This document shows, piece by piece, positions 1 to 9,974 of a stretch of DNA of 64,000 bases. The stretch is from Lysobacteraceae bacterium (lineage in GTDB: Bacteria; Pseudomonadota; Gammaproteobacteria; Xanthomonadales; Rhodanobacteraceae). Made by a program: the position numbers and the translations under genes. The stretch's first letter is position 1. Every line of letters starts with the position of its first letter. The notes beneath the pieces were generated by a model. The model was not told the DNA's origin. It made no database searches and saw only the letters and a list, made by a program, of their open reading frames with translations. Location of the stretch: positions 62,001 through 126,000 of the forward strand of contig JAJFUF010000011.1 of NCBI GenBank assembly GCA_021372495.1, read 5' to 3'.

Positions 1-2
1 AA

Positions 3-422
3 GTGAAGGCGGCGTTCGACGACGTCAACAACGCGCGCGAGGACAAGCAGCGCATCGAGAACGAGGCGCAGGCCTACGCCAGCAAGGTGGTGCCCGAGGC
101 GCGCGGCGAGGCGGCGCGCATCACCGCCGACGCGCAGGGTTACAAGGCCGAGCGCGTCGCCAGCGCCGAAGGCGAGTCCTCGCGCTTCGAGCAGATCCTG
201 CAGCAGTACCGAGCCGCGCCCGACGTGACCAAGCGGCGCCTGTGGCTGGAAACCGTCGAGAAGGTGCTGGCGGGCGCTCCCAAGGTGATCGACGGCAGCC
301 GCGGCAAGAACCTGATCTACCTGCAGCCCGACGGCGCCGCGGCGCCGGCCCGCGCGCTGCCCGGGGCCGTCGCCGGCGCGGCGTCCGCCAACGACGCTGG
401 CGCAACGGGAGACAAGCCATGA
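3..422 (+). CDS. hflK: HflK, C-terminal part (partial, runs off the left edge)
   Basis: HflK is a membrane-anchored SPFH/band-7 protein that forms the HflKC complex around the FtsH protease and modulates it. Only the last 139 residues or so are present, and the frame is open to the left edge, so the GTG at position 3 is internal rather than a start. The visible part is the Glu/Arg/Ala-rich helix after the SPFH domain (ARGEAARITADAQGYKAER) and the tail ending in a Leu-Ile-Tyr-Leu strand before an Ala/Gly-rich C-terminus, as in HflK. Its TGA overlaps the hflC ATG by 4 bp, so the two are translationally coupled, as usual for this pair. Identification is firm from the sequence plus the neighbour. 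Confidence 0.93.
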   Translation: MKAAFDDVNNAREDKQRIENEAQAYASKVVPEARGEAARITADAQGYKAERVASAEGESSRFEQILQQYRAAPDVTKRRLWLETVEKVLAGAPKVIDGSRGKNLIYLQPDGAAAPARALPGAVAGAASANDAGATGDKP

Positions 423-1282
423 AGGCGTTATCCGCGATCATCGCCGCGCTGATCGTGCTGGTCGGCATGAACGGCGCGTTCGTGGTGGGTGAGGGGCAGA
501 CCGCGCTGCTGCTGCAGTTCGGCCGCATCGTCGCCACCGACTACGCGACGGGCCTGCACTTCAAGTTGCCGCTGGTGCAGCAGGTGGTGCGCTTCGACAA
601 GCGCATCCTCACGCTCGAGGCGCAGCCGGAGCGCTACTTCACTGCCGAGAAGAAGAGCGTCAACGTCGACTTCTACGTGAAGTGGCGCATCGCCGACGTG
701 GCCGCCTACTATCGCGCCACCGCCGGCGACGAGTTGCAGGCGGCGCAGCGGCTGACGCCCATCGTCAAGGACGCGCTGCGCTTCGAGGTCAACGCGCGTC
801 CGCTCGACGAGCTGATCTCCGGCGGCCGCCAGGACATCACCGAGCGCGTGCGCCAGCTCACCGACGCGGCCACGCGCAAGACGCTCGGCATCGCCGTCAC
901 CGACGTGCGCATCAAGCGCATCGACCTGCCGGACGAGGTCAGCGAATCGGTCTACAACCGCATGAAGGCGGAGCGCCTGCGCATCGCCAACGCGCTGCGC
1001 TCCACCGGCAAGGAAGAGGCCGCCAAGATCGAGGCCGACGCCGACCGCCAGAAGCAGGTGCTGCTGGCCGACGCGCAGAAGCAGGCCGCGCAGGTGCGCG
1101 GCGACGGCGACGCCAAGGCGGCGGCAATCTACGCCGCGGCCTACGGCAAGGATGCCGGCTTCTTCGCGTTCTACCGCGGCCTGCAGTCCTATCGCACCGC
1201 GCTGGGCGACGGCAAGAGCGTGATCCTGCTCGACCCCGGCTCGGACTTCATGCGCCAGTTCAGCGAAGAACCCAAGCGCTGA
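419..1282 (+). CDS. hflC: HflC, FtsH protease modulator
   Basis: This is the partner of HflK in the periplasm-facing HflKC complex that regulates FtsH. The 287-residue product is close to the usual family length. It starts with one N-terminal membrane segment (about residues 4-25), followed by the GQTALLLQFGRIV strand that opens the SPFH domain, then a long charged helix rich in Ala, Glu and Lys (about 190-240). The C-terminal YRGLQSYRTAL and ILLDPGSDFMRQF stretches are typical of HflC. The ATG at 419 is chosen because it overlaps the hflK stop (ATGA) and has GGGAG about 8 bases upstream; a longer in-frame extension upstream would lie inside hflK. Confidence 0.96.
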   Translation: MKALSAIIAALIVLVGMNGAFVVGEGQTALLLQFGRIVATDYATGLHFKLPLVQQVVRFDKRILTLEAQPERYFTAEKKSVNVDFYVKWRIADVAAYYRATAGDELQAAQRLTPIVKDALRFEVNARPLDELISGGRQDITERVRQLTDAATRKTLGIAVTDVRIKRIDLPDEVSESVYNRMKAERLRIANALRSTGKEEAAKIEADADRQKQVLLADAQKQAAQVRGDGDAKAAAIYAAAYGKDAGFFAFYRGLQSYRTALGDGKSVILLDPGSDFMRQFSEEPKR

Positions 1283-1291
1283 GTCGCGCCG

Positions 1292-1477
1292 ATGCCGCAC
1301 AACCTCGCCGCGGCGCTGTGCCTGGTGCTGGTGCTGGAAGGGCTGGCGCTGTTCGCCGCCCCGCGCGGCTGGCAGCGCATGGCCGCCGAGGCGCGGAAGC
1401 TGCAACCGCGCACGCTGCGCCTGATCGGCGCCGCGGCGATCGCGGTCGGGCTGGTGGCGCTGCGGCTGGTGCGTTGA
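1292..1477 (+). CDS. DUF2065 small membrane protein (YjeT-like)
   Basis: A 61-residue protein with two hydrophobic segments (about residues 4-22 and 44-60) joined by a basic loop containing PRGWQR. The pattern of LVLVLEGLxxFxAPxxW near the start and IGxxxIxxGLxxLxLVR at the end matches the DUF2065/YjeT family. In many gammaproteobacteria this gene sits between hflC and purA, exactly as here. It begins 9 bp after hflC and is probably in the same transcript. No biochemical function is established for the family. Confidence 0.88.
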   Translation: MPHNLAAALCLVLVLEGLALFAAPRGWQRMAAEARKLQPRTLRLIGAAAIAVGLVALRLVR

Positions 1478-1518
1478 CTCGGAGCCCTGGACCCGGGACA
1501 AGCAACGTTGCGGATTGA

Positions 1519-1546
1519 CCCCCTCTCCCGCCGGCGGGAGAGGGTT
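1519..1546. repeat. palindromic intergenic repeat (CCCTCTCCCGC / GCGGGAGAGGG)
   Basis: A perfect 11-bp inverted repeat, CCCTCTCCCGC at 1521-1531 and GCGGGAGAGGG at 1534-1544, separated by CG and followed by TTGGGGTGGGG. There is no T-tract, so a simple Rho-independent terminator is unlikely, although it lies just after the hflKC-DUF2065 unit. The same element, with loop TG, occurs at 51030-51053 inside metG, which shows it is a dispersed repeat rather than a local structure. Confidence 0.8.
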
Positions 1547-1602
1547 GGGGTGGGGTGGCCTCCGGGGCACTTCGCGCCCGTAGGTGTGCCGTGCGGCGCG
1601 AG

Positions 1603-3141
<1,539 letters not shown>

Positions 3142-3163
3142 GCGGAGCGCTGCGTACCAGGCA

Positions 3164-3185
3164 AAGGGGCCCCCGCGGGCCCCTT
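3164..3185 (+). terminator. hairpin after purA
   Basis: A perfect 9-bp stem, AAGGGGCCC / GGGCCCCTT, with a 4-base loop, begins 22 bp after the purA stop. The T-run after it is poor (CGCGTTT), so it is either a weak Rho-independent terminator or a 3'-end stabilising hairpin. Confidence 0.6.
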
Positions 3186-3226
3186 CGCGTTTCCGGTGCC
3201 CCGCGCGGACCGGCTTGGATCACGTT

Positions 3227-3300
3227 AATCAACCTTCAGGTTGATTCGCGGATATTCAACCTGTAAGTTGATTTTTGTCGAATCAACCTGTAGGTTGATC
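3227..3300. promoter_or_regulatory. three palindromic operators of the hipBA-type unit
   Basis: Three copies of a 20-bp palindrome, consensus AATCAACCTGTAGGTTGATT, occupy 3227-3246, 3254-3273 and 3281-3300. Their starts are exactly 27 bp apart. The first has perfect 9-bp arms, the second is imperfect, and the third ends 2 bp before the hipB ATG, so it covers the ribosome-binding region. Evenly spaced operators just before an XRE-type antitoxin gene are what autoregulation by HipB (with HipA as co-repressor) would need. The 27-bp step, about 2.5 helical turns, would place neighbouring dimers on alternating faces. The binding protein is inferred from position. Confidence 0.85.
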
Positions 3301-3302
3301 GC

Positions 3303-3560
3303 ATGGACATCATCCGCGTCCCCGACCAGCTGGGTACCCTGCTGCGCGCCGCGCGCATTCGCCGCGGCCTGACGCAGGCCGACGTCGCCAAGGCGCTGGG
3401 TGTCACCGTGCAGGCGGTGTCGAAACTGGAGAACAACGCCGGCCGCGCCTCGTTCGACCGCATCCATCGCCTGAGCCTGCTGCTCGGATTGGAGCTCGCG
3501 CTGCGCGCCAAGGGCGAGCCTGCGGGAGCCGCCAAACCGGCGAAGCGGCCGGAGTGGTAA
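3303..3560 (+). CDS. hipB: HipB-type XRE antitoxin/repressor
   Basis: An 85-residue DNA-binding protein with a single helix-turn-helix of the XRE/Cro type at about residues 10-64 (LLRAARIRRGLTQADVAKAL, then VTVQAVSKLENNAGRASFDR). The tail is basic and Pro/Ala-rich. It is followed 3 bp later by a HipA-like kinase gene, the normal antitoxin-toxin order. By analogy with the HipBA systems it should neutralise the kinase and repress its own promoter through the three palindromes directly upstream. The start is fixed by the third operator and by the domain beginning 10 residues in. Confidence 0.88.
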   Translation: MDIIRVPDQLGTLLRAARIRRGLTQADVAKALGVTVQAVSKLENNAGRASFDRIHRLSLLLGLELALRAKGEPAGAAKPAKRPEW

Positions 3561-3563
3561 GCG

Positions 3564-4910
3564 ATGGCGCGCCGCATCGCCGCGCTCGACATCTGGATGA
3601 ACGGCCACTACGTCGGCCGCTGGGAACGCACGCGCACCGGCGCCGACAGCCTGGTTTACGCGGCCGAATGGGTCGAGGCGCCCGAGGGCCGGCCGCTGTC
3701 GCTGTCGCTGCCGTTTGCGCGCAGCCACGGCACGGACAGGGCGGTGCCGATGCGCGGCGCCGTCGTGGCGGCGTGGTTCGAGAACCTGATTCCCGACAAT
3801 CCGCGCATCCTGCGCCGGCTGCGCGACCGCTACGATGCAGCATCCACGCAGGCGTTCGACCTGCTCGCCGCGATCGGCCGCGACTGCGCCGGCGCGGTGC
3901 AGCTCGTGCCGGCGGACGCGGCGCCGGGCGACGCACATCGCATCGTGGCCGAGCCGCTGGACGAAGCCGGCGTGGCGCGGGTGCTGCGCGACGCCGTCGC
4001 GGGGCGCGCGTTCGAGGCGGCCGACAGCGACGCCTTCCGCCTGTCCATCGCCGGCGCGCAGGAGAAAACAGCGCTGCTGTGGCACAAGGATCGCTGGTGC
4101 ATCCCGCGCGAATCGACGCCGAGCACGCACATCTTCAAACTGCCGCTGGGCCTGGTCGGCAACGTGCGTGCCGACCTCGGCTATTCGGTCGAGTTGGAAT
4201 GGCTGTGCATGGAACTGGCGCGCGAGCTTGGCCTGCCGGTCGCGCGCGTCGAGATCGGCCGCTTCGAAAACCAGAAGGTGCTGATCGTCGAGCGCTTCGA
4301 CCGCCGGCTCGCGCGCACCGGCCGCTGGTGGCAACGCTTGCCCCAGGAAGACTGCTGCCAGGCACTGGGCCTGCCGTCCTCGCGCCGCTACGAGGCCGAT
4401 CGCGGTCCCGGCATCCGCGCGATCATGGATCTGCTGCGCGGCTCCGAGCAGGCCGACGAGGACCGCCGCACGTTCTTCCGCGCGCAGTTGCTGTTCTGGC
4501 TGCTGGCCGCCACCGACGGCCACGCCAAGAACTTCAGCCTGCACCTGTTGCCCGGCGGCGCCTACCGCCTGACGCCGCTGTACGACATCCTCTCGCTGTG
4601 GCCGATCCTCGGCTCCGGCGCGCGCCAGATCGCCCCGCACAAGGCGCGCATGGCGATGGCGGTGGAGGGCAAGAACCGTCATTACGTCTGGCGCGACATC
4701 CACCGCTGGCACTGGGTGGCGATGGCAGAACGGCTGGGCCTGCCCGAGGCGCCGGCGCTGGTCGACGCGCTGATCGAGCAGACGCCGCGGGCGCTCGACC
4801 GCGTCGGCCGCCGCCTGCCGCCGCGCTTTCCGGAGCCCGTGTTCGTGGCCGTCGAGCGCGGCATGCGTGGGGCAGCGAAACGTCTGGGCGCCGAGCCCGA
4901 TCGGCGTTGA
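3564..4910 (+). CDS. hipA: HipA-type serine/threonine kinase toxin
   Basis: A 448-residue protein of the HipA kinase family, whose known members phosphorylate aminoacyl-tRNA synthetases and cause growth arrest. The N-terminal subdomain contains the FENLIPDNPRIL motif (about residues 72-83). The autophosphorylation loop SIAGAQEKTALL starts at Ser161, and FKLPLG follows. The kinase core has VERFDR, the catalytic loop ATDGHAKN with Asp318 and Asn323, and the metal-binding Asp341 in LYDIL. All key residues look intact, so the toxin is probably active. It is cotranscribed with hipB. Which substrate it phosphorylates cannot be told from the sequence. Confidence 0.92.
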   Translation: MARRIAALDIWMNGHYVGRWERTRTGADSLVYAAEWVEAPEGRPLSLSLPFARSHGTDRAVPMRGAVVAAWFENLIPDNPRILRRLRDRYDAASTQAFDLLAAIGRDCAGAVQLVPADAAPGDAHRIVAEPLDEAGVARVLRDAVAGRAFEAADSDAFRLSIAGAQEKTALLWHKDRWCIPRESTPSTHIFKLPLGLVGNVRADLGYSVELEWLCMELARELGLPVARVEIGRFENQKVLIVERFDRRLARTGRWWQRLPQEDCCQALGLPSSRRYEADRGPGIRAIMDLLRGSEQADEDRRTFFRAQLLFWLLAATDGHAKNFSLHLLPGGAYRLTPLYDILSLWPILGSGARQIAPHKARMAMAVEGKNRHYVWRDIHRWHWVAMAERLGLPEAPALVDALIEQTPRALDRVGRRLPPRFPEPVFVAVERGMRGAAKRLGAEPDRR

Positions 4911-5126
4911 GACGAGCGCCGGGCGCTGCATCGAACGCCTTCCGGTGGGCATACTGTCCGCTGCACGAACAGGAAAGCATCGCCATGGTCATGCTGAGCG
5001 AACGCTACAGGCATGCGGCGCATGTCAGGGCAGCACGCGCCGGGGAGAGCCTGCCGTCCGGGTGTTGCCGGCCGGGCCGCTACGCGGCTTAACTACGCAT
5101 CTGCCCTGCGAGAAGGCGACCTGTCC

Positions 5127-5561
5127 ATGCCCCCATTCGACATCCAACAGATCGACCACCTGGTCCTCCGCGCCCGCGACCAGGCGGCGCTGGTGCGTTT
5201 CTATTGCGACGTGCTCGGGTGCCACGAAGAGCGGCGGCAGGACGGGATCGGGCTGGTGCAGTTGCGTGCGGGGCGGTCGCTGATCGACGTGATCGGCGTC
5301 GACGGCAAGCTGGGGCGCATGGGCGGGGCGGCGCCGGGGGCGGAAGGGCACAACCTCGACCATCTGTGCCTGCGCGTGGAGCCGTTCGATGTCGAGGCGA
5401 TCCGTGCGCATCTCGAGGCGCACGGCGTGGAGGTCGGCGAGGTCGGCTCGCGCTACGGCGCGGAAGGCGAGGGCTTGTCGCTCTATCTGCAGGATCCCGA
5501 GGGCAACACGGTCGAGCTGAAGGGGCCGCCGGACCCGGGCAAGGGCGTCGTGGCCGGCTGA
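5127..5561 (+). CDS. VOC-superfamily (glyoxalase-like) protein
   Basis: A 144-residue single-domain protein of the vicinal oxygen chelate fold. It opens with IDHLVLRARD and YCDVLG (first beta-alpha-beta module), has a second module starting HNLDHLCLRV, and ends in YLQDPEGNTVELKGP. The two His and the C-terminal Glu are placed as expected for the metal ligands. Such proteins include glyoxalase I, dioxygenases and resistance enzymes; the substrate cannot be assigned here. The ATG at 5127 is preferred because the fold begins 9 residues later; the longer upstream frame is not family-like. The 216 bp between hipA and this gene shows no other feature. Confidence 0.82.
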   Translation: MPPFDIQQIDHLVLRARDQAALVRFYCDVLGCHEERRQDGIGLVQLRAGRSLIDVIGVDGKLGRMGGAAPGAEGHNLDHLCLRVEPFDVEAIRAHLEAHGVEVGEVGSRYGAEGEGLSLYLQDPEGNTVELKGPPDPGKGVVAG

Positions 5562-5687
5562 GGATGCGGCGCGCGGCGCCGGGCCTTTGTCCGCAACCGC
5601 GTCACCGCTTCCCGACGATTCCCGGCAGCCGCAGGGGCGGGCGCGAAGCGTCGCGCGCACCGGATTCCGGATCGGCGCATGGAAACG

Positions 5688-7124
5688 TCAGGCCTGGGCG
5701 CGTTGCGCGTCGGGCAGCTCGCCGTCGATCTCGACGCGATCGCGTCCGTTCTGCTTGGCGCGGTACAGCGCCGCGTCCGCGGCCTGCACCAGTTCCGCGG
5801 CGGGCGTGCCCGCGCGCGGCGTCGCCGCGGCGACGCCGACGCTGAGGCTGACGCGGCCGCCGGGTGCGTCGGGATGCGGCAACGCCAGCGCGCGCACCGC
5901 GTTGCGGATGCGTTCGGCCACCAGCATGCCCTGTTCGCGGCCGGCGTCGCCCAGCACCACGGCGAATTCCTCGCCGCCATAGCGCGCGCAGACGATGTCG
6001 TCGCCGCGCAGCGAGCCGCGGATGGCCTGGCCGATGCTGCGCAGACAGGCATCGCCGGCGGGGTGGCCGTGGCGATCGTTGAAGGCCTTGAAGTGGTCGA
6101 TGTCGATCAGCAGCAGCGCCAGCGAGTGCCGCCGCCGCCGCGCCTGCGCCCAGGCGCGGCGCAGGCCGAGATCGAAGCCGCGGCGGTTGCCGATGCCGGT
6201 CAGGGTGTCGCGCATCGCGGTGGCGGCGAGCCGGCGATTGGCGCGCCGCAGCTTCTCGTTCAGCGCCGCCAGTTCCGAGACCATCACCTGGGTGGCGTCG
6301 TTCACTTCCTGCAGGCGCAGCTTCAGCATGGTCAGGTGCAGCACGCCGCCGATCTGGTCGGCGAGCAGGTCGAGGATGGCGCGAGCGTCGGCGCTGAAGC
6401 TCTCCGCGGCGGGGCTTTCCAGGTTGAGCATGCCGAGGATCTCGCCGCGGTGGCGGATCGGTATGACCAGCTCGGCGCGGGTCAGCGCGTTGCCCTCGAT
6501 GTAGTCGGGGTCGGCGCCGACGTCGGCGACGAACACCGCCGCGCGCGTGCGCAGCGCGCGTCCGGTGATGCCGCGGTCGGCCGGCCAACTGTGGCCGAGC
6601 TCCAGCGGGAAGCGCGATTCGCCGGCGAACGCGCGCAGGCTCAATTGCCCGCTCTGCGGGTCGATCAGGCCGATCGTCGCCAGCGACAGGTGGAAGCGGC
6701 GGTAGATGTAGCCGATCACGCCCTGCAGCAGGGTGCCGAGGTCCTCTTCGAACAGCAGGATGTAGGACAGGTCGACCAGCAGGTCGGCCAGGTGCGATTT
6801 CTGCCGCGCGCGCTCCAGCGCCAGCAGCGCGGCGAGATGGCCGAGGTGCGGTCGCAGCGCATTGCCGACATCCGCGTGTCCGGGCACGTGCAGGCGCAGG
6901 CGGGCGAGCGGCGCGCCGTCGTCGTCGTCGATGCGCAGCGTGGCGGCTTCGTCGGCATCCGCGCCGGCGTCGAACCCGAAGGCGTCGCCGGGGTGTGGAC
7001 GCTGCAGTTCGACCTCGATGGCGGGGCCATGGCAGCGCACGAGCGCGTTGCGCAGAAGGTCCATCCACTCGACCGCACCGCTGGCGCGGTTGAGGAAGAG
7101 GATGTCGTCTGCGCTGGGGAACAT
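5688..7124 (-). CDS. GAF-GGDEF diguanylate cyclase
   Basis: A 478-residue cytosolic-looking protein predicted to make cyclic di-GMP from two GTP. The N-terminal part (about 1-150) is poorly conserved, a GAF sensor-like domain follows (about 160-310, with IPIRHRGEILGMLNLESP), then a short coiled linker (VMVSELAALNEKLRRANRRL) and the GGDEF domain (about 320-475). The active-site signature is ARYGGEEFAVVLGDA, intact. An RGDD sequence a few residues upstream could serve as the product-inhibition site, though its spacing is one residue longer than the textbook I-site. No transmembrane segment or EAL domain is seen. It is a single gene; the neighbouring tRNA has its own terminator. Confidence 0.92.
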   Translation of the reverse strand: MFPSADDILFLNRASGAVEWMDLLRNALVRCHGPAIEVELQRPHPGDAFGFDAGADADEAATLRIDDDDGAPLARLRLHVPGHADVGNALRPHLGHLAALLALERARQKSHLADLLVDLSYILLFEEDLGTLLQGVIGYIYRRFHLSLATIGLIDPQSGQLSLRAFAGESRFPLELGHSWPADRGITGRALRTRAAVFVADVGADPDYIEGNALTRAELVIPIRHRGEILGMLNLESPAAESFSADARAILDLLADQIGGVLHLTMLKLRLQEVNDATQVMVSELAALNEKLRRANRRLAATAMRDTLTGIGNRRGFDLGLRRAWAQARRRRHSLALLLIDIDHFKAFNDRHGHPAGDACLRSIGQAIRGSLRGDDIVCARYGGEEFAVVLGDAGREQGMLVAERIRNAVRALALPHPDAPGGRVSLSVGVAAATPRAGTPAAELVQAADAALYRAKQNGRDRVEIDGELPDAQRAQA

Positions 7125-7227
7125 CTCGGACCGGCCCGCCCGCGCGGGAAGAATGGCCCGGCGGTAGGGTCATGGTAGCGCGAAGGCCGGACGGCGTCCG
7201 GGCGCCGGTCGCGTTTGCACGAAAACG

Positions 7228-7253
7228 AAAGAGCCCGCTTGCGCAGGCTCTTT
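7228..7253 (-). terminator. Rho-independent terminator of tRNA-Leu
   Basis: Read on the minus strand, AAAGAGCC pairs with GGCTCTTT (8 bp) and is followed by a T-rich run (TTTCGTTTTCG). It lies 12 bp beyond the CCA end of the tRNA. Confidence 0.85.
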
Positions 7254-7264
7254 CGGCTTCAATA

Positions 7265-7349
<85 letters not shown>

Positions 7350-7389
7350 AAGGCCGCGGACGGCGCCGGGGCGCCGCTGGGAGCCGCGT

Positions 7390-7418
7390 ACGATAGGCAG
7401 GCGCACCGCGCTTGTCAA
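7390..7418 (-). promoter_or_regulatory. sigma-70-type promoter of tRNA-Leu
   Basis: On the minus strand, a perfect -35 hexamer TTGACA (7413-7418) is followed after exactly 17 bp by TATCGT (7390-7395). Transcription would start about 7383, some 34 bp before the mature tRNA. A GC-rich stretch lies between the -10 element and the tRNA. Confidence 0.82.
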
Positions 7419-7697
7419 TCGGTCCTTGCAAATCTGGCGGCGCTACCGCAGGCTGGCCGGGAACAGCGGATCCGTTCCGGCGCGAAGCGCGCATACGGCT
7501 CCTTCTGCCACGGCGGCAAATCCCTTGCGCAGCAGGGGTGCCGATCGCGATGCAATCCCTCGCGATCGCGACGAAACCCCGCACTTGCCCAACGGCTGCC
7601 GAGAGGTCGAATCTCTCGCGCAACGCTGGATGGGGACGGAGGCATGCCTCCGCTGCGTCCGCAGCGCGGACTCCCATTCGTATCCAGAGGTTCCCAG

Positions 7698-9974
7698 ATG
7701 TCCCGACGCAAGAGCCGCTCCCGTTCCGCACACAGCCAGGACGCGCACCCCAAGCGCGCCGTCAAGCGCCCGCGCGCCAGCCGTGATGCCACGCCGGCGC
7801 GGCCGATCCACGATCCGCAGGCCGAACGCGAGGCGCAGCGTTACGCGCAGCCGATTCCCAGCCGCGAGGCGATCCTCGCCCTGCTGGCCGAGCGCGGCGC
7901 GCTGATGCCCGCGGAAACGATCGCCGAGGCGCTGGGCCTGCGCAGCGATTCCGAGATCGAAGCGCTCGGCAAGCGCCTCGCCGCGATGCTGCGCGACGGC
8001 CAACTGCTGCTGAACCGGCGCGGCGGCTACGGCCCGGTGAACAAGCTCGACCTGATCGCCGGCGTGGTGCTGGCCAACGCGGAAGGCTACGGTTTCCTGC
8101 GCCCCGACGAGGGCGGCGAGGACGTCTATCTTTCGCCCGCGCAGATGCGCCAGGTGCTGCACGGCGACCGCGTGCTGATCAGCATCGTCGGCCTCGACCG
8201 CCGCGGCCGCAGGCAGGGCGCGATCGCCGAGGTGCTGGAGCGGCGCTCGCCGCGGCTGGTCGGGCGCGTGGTCGTGGACAATGGTGTCACCGTGGTGGCG
8301 CCCGACGATCGCCGCCTGCACCAGGACATCCTGATCCCGCCGGGGCAGGAGAGCGGCGCGCGCTCGGGGCAGATCGTGGTGGCCGAGATCACCGACCAGC
8401 CCACCGCCTACCGCGGCCCGTTGGGGCGCGTGCTGGCGGTGCTCGGCGAGCGCCTGACGCCTTCGCTGGTGGTGCAGATGGCGATCGCCAGCCACGACCT
8501 GCCGCACGCGTGGCCGCAGGGCGTGCTGCGCGCCGCCGCGGACATCGCGCCGCAGGTGGAGCGCGCCGACCGCGAGGGCCGTGTCGATCTGCGCGCGCTG
8601 CCGCTGGTCACCATCGACGGCGAGGATGCGAAGGACTTCGACGACGCGGTCTACGCGGAGCCGCACGCGGACGGCTTCCGGCTGGTGGTCGCGATCGCCG
8701 ACGTCTCGCACTACGTGCATTCCGGCGGCGCGCTGGACGAGGAAGCGTACAAGCGCAGCACCTCGGTGTACTTCCCCGGCTTCGTGGTGCCGATGTTGCC
8801 GGAGACGCTGTCCAACGGCATCTGCTCGCTGAACCCGCAGGTCGAGCGGCTGTGCATGGTCTGCGACATGCTGGTCGACCACGACGGCGAAGTGGGGCGC
8901 TCGCGCTTCTATCCGGCGGTGATGCGCTCGCACGCGCGCCTGACCTACAACCGCGTCTGGCAGGCGATCGGCGAGAAGGACGCCGACGCGCGCGCCGAAC
9001 TGGCCGACCTGCTGCCGCAGCTCGAGCGCCTGCATCACCTGTACAAGCTGCTGGCCAAGGCGCGCCAGCGCCGCGGCGCGATCGACTTCGACAGCCGCGA
9101 GGTGAAGTTCCGGCTGGCGCCGTCCGGCGAGGTGGTGGCGCTGGGCGCGGAAGTGCGCAACGACGCGCATCGCCTGATCGAGGAGTGCATGATCGCCGCC
9201 AACGTGCAGGCGGCGAAGTTCCTCGCCAAGCGCAAGGTGCCCTCGCCGTACCGCGTGCATGCGCCGCCGCCGGACGACAAGTACGAGGACCTGCAGCAGT
9301 TCCTGCGCGAGTTCAAGCTGCGCCTGCCGCCTGCCGGCGAGGTGACGCCGGCCGATTTCTCCGCGCTGCTGCACAAGGTGCGCAAGCGCCCCGAGGCCGC
9401 GCTGATCCAGTCGGTGCTGCTGCGCGCGCAGAGCCTGGCGGTGTACCACCCGGCCAACAACGGCCACTTCGGCCTGGCGCTCGACGCCTACGCGCACTTC
9501 ACCTCGCCGATCCGCCGCTACCCCGACCTGCTGGTGCACCGCGCGATCCGTCACGCGCTGACCAAGGGCAAGCCGTCCGAATACCGCTACAGCGAAGTCG
9601 AGATGGCCGGCATGGCGGTGCACTGTTCGCAGCGCGAGCGCCGCGCCGAGGAGGCCGAGCGCGACGTCGACGAGCGCTACAAGTGCGCGTGGATGGAGAA
9701 GCACGTCGGCGAGGAATTCGACGGCATCGTCACCGGCGTCACCTCGTTCGGGCTGTTCGTCGAGCTGGTCGAATCGAAAGTGTCCGGGCTGGTGCACATC
9801 TCGCAGTTGCCGAACGACTACTACCACTTCGACCCGATCCGCCACCTGCTCGAAGGCGAACGCGCGCGCGCACGCTTCCGCCTCGGCGACGCGGTGCGCG
9901 TGCAGGTGCTGCGCGCCAGCCTGGAGGATCGCAAGATCGACTTCCGCCTAGTGCGCGACAAGGGGCGTGCATGA
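7698..9974 (+). CDS. rnr: ribonuclease R
   Basis: A 758-residue 3'-to-5' exoribonuclease of the RNB family that degrades structured RNA and helps tmRNA-linked quality control. After a basic, disordered N-terminus (about 1-50) come a winged-helix region (about 55-115), cold-shock domains (VLANAEGYGFLRPDEGGEDV), the RNB catalytic core with TIDGEDAKDFDDAV, whose Asp cluster binds Mg, the FTSPIRRYPDLLVHRAI motif, and a C-terminal S1 domain (FDGIVTGVTSFGLFVEL). The ATG at 7698 has AGAGG upstream; a longer start at 7644 is possible but less likely. The 348-bp region before it holds only the tRNA promoter and no recognisable leader element. Confidence 0.97.
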   Translation: MSRRKSRSRSAHSQDAHPKRAVKRPRASRDATPARPIHDPQAEREAQRYAQPIPSREAILALLAERGALMPAETIAEALGLRSDSEIEALGKRLAAMLRDGQLLLNRRGGYGPVNKLDLIAGVVLANAEGYGFLRPDEGGEDVYLSPAQMRQVLHGDRVLISIVGLDRRGRRQGAIAEVLERRSPRLVGRVVVDNGVTVVAPDDRRLHQDILIPPGQESGARSGQIVVAEITDQPTAYRGPLGRVLAVLGERLTPSLVVQMAIASHDLPHAWPQGVLRAAADIAPQVERADREGRVDLRALPLVTIDGEDAKDFDDAVYAEPHADGFRLVVAIADVSHYVHSGGALDEEAYKRSTSVYFPGFVVPMLPETLSNGICSLNPQVERLCMVCDMLVDHDGEVGRSRFYPAVMRSHARLTYNRVWQAIGEKDADARAELADLLPQLERLHHLYKLLAKARQRRGAIDFDSREVKFRLAPSGEVVALGAEVRNDAHRLIEECMIAANVQAAKFLAKRKVPSPYRVHAPPPDDKYEDLQQFLREFKLRLPPAGEVTPADFSALLHKVRKRPEAALIQSVLLRAQSLAVYHPANNGHFGLALDAYAHFTSPIRRYPDLLVHRAIRHALTKGKPSEYRYSEVEMAGMAVHCSQRERRAEEAERDVDERYKCAWMEKHVGEEFDGIVTGVTSFGLFVELVESKVSGLVHISQLPNDYYHFDPIRHLLEGERARARFRLGDAVRVQVLRASLEDRKIDFRLVRDKGRA

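Noticed and set aside
1521..1544. Terminator of the hflKC unit
   Set aside because: No T-tract follows, and the same palindrome occurs inside metG, so termination cannot be its main role.
7443..9845. 800-codon frame antisense to rnr
   Set aside because: Composition is His/Arg/Ala/Val noise, and the plus-strand gene has all RNase R motifs.
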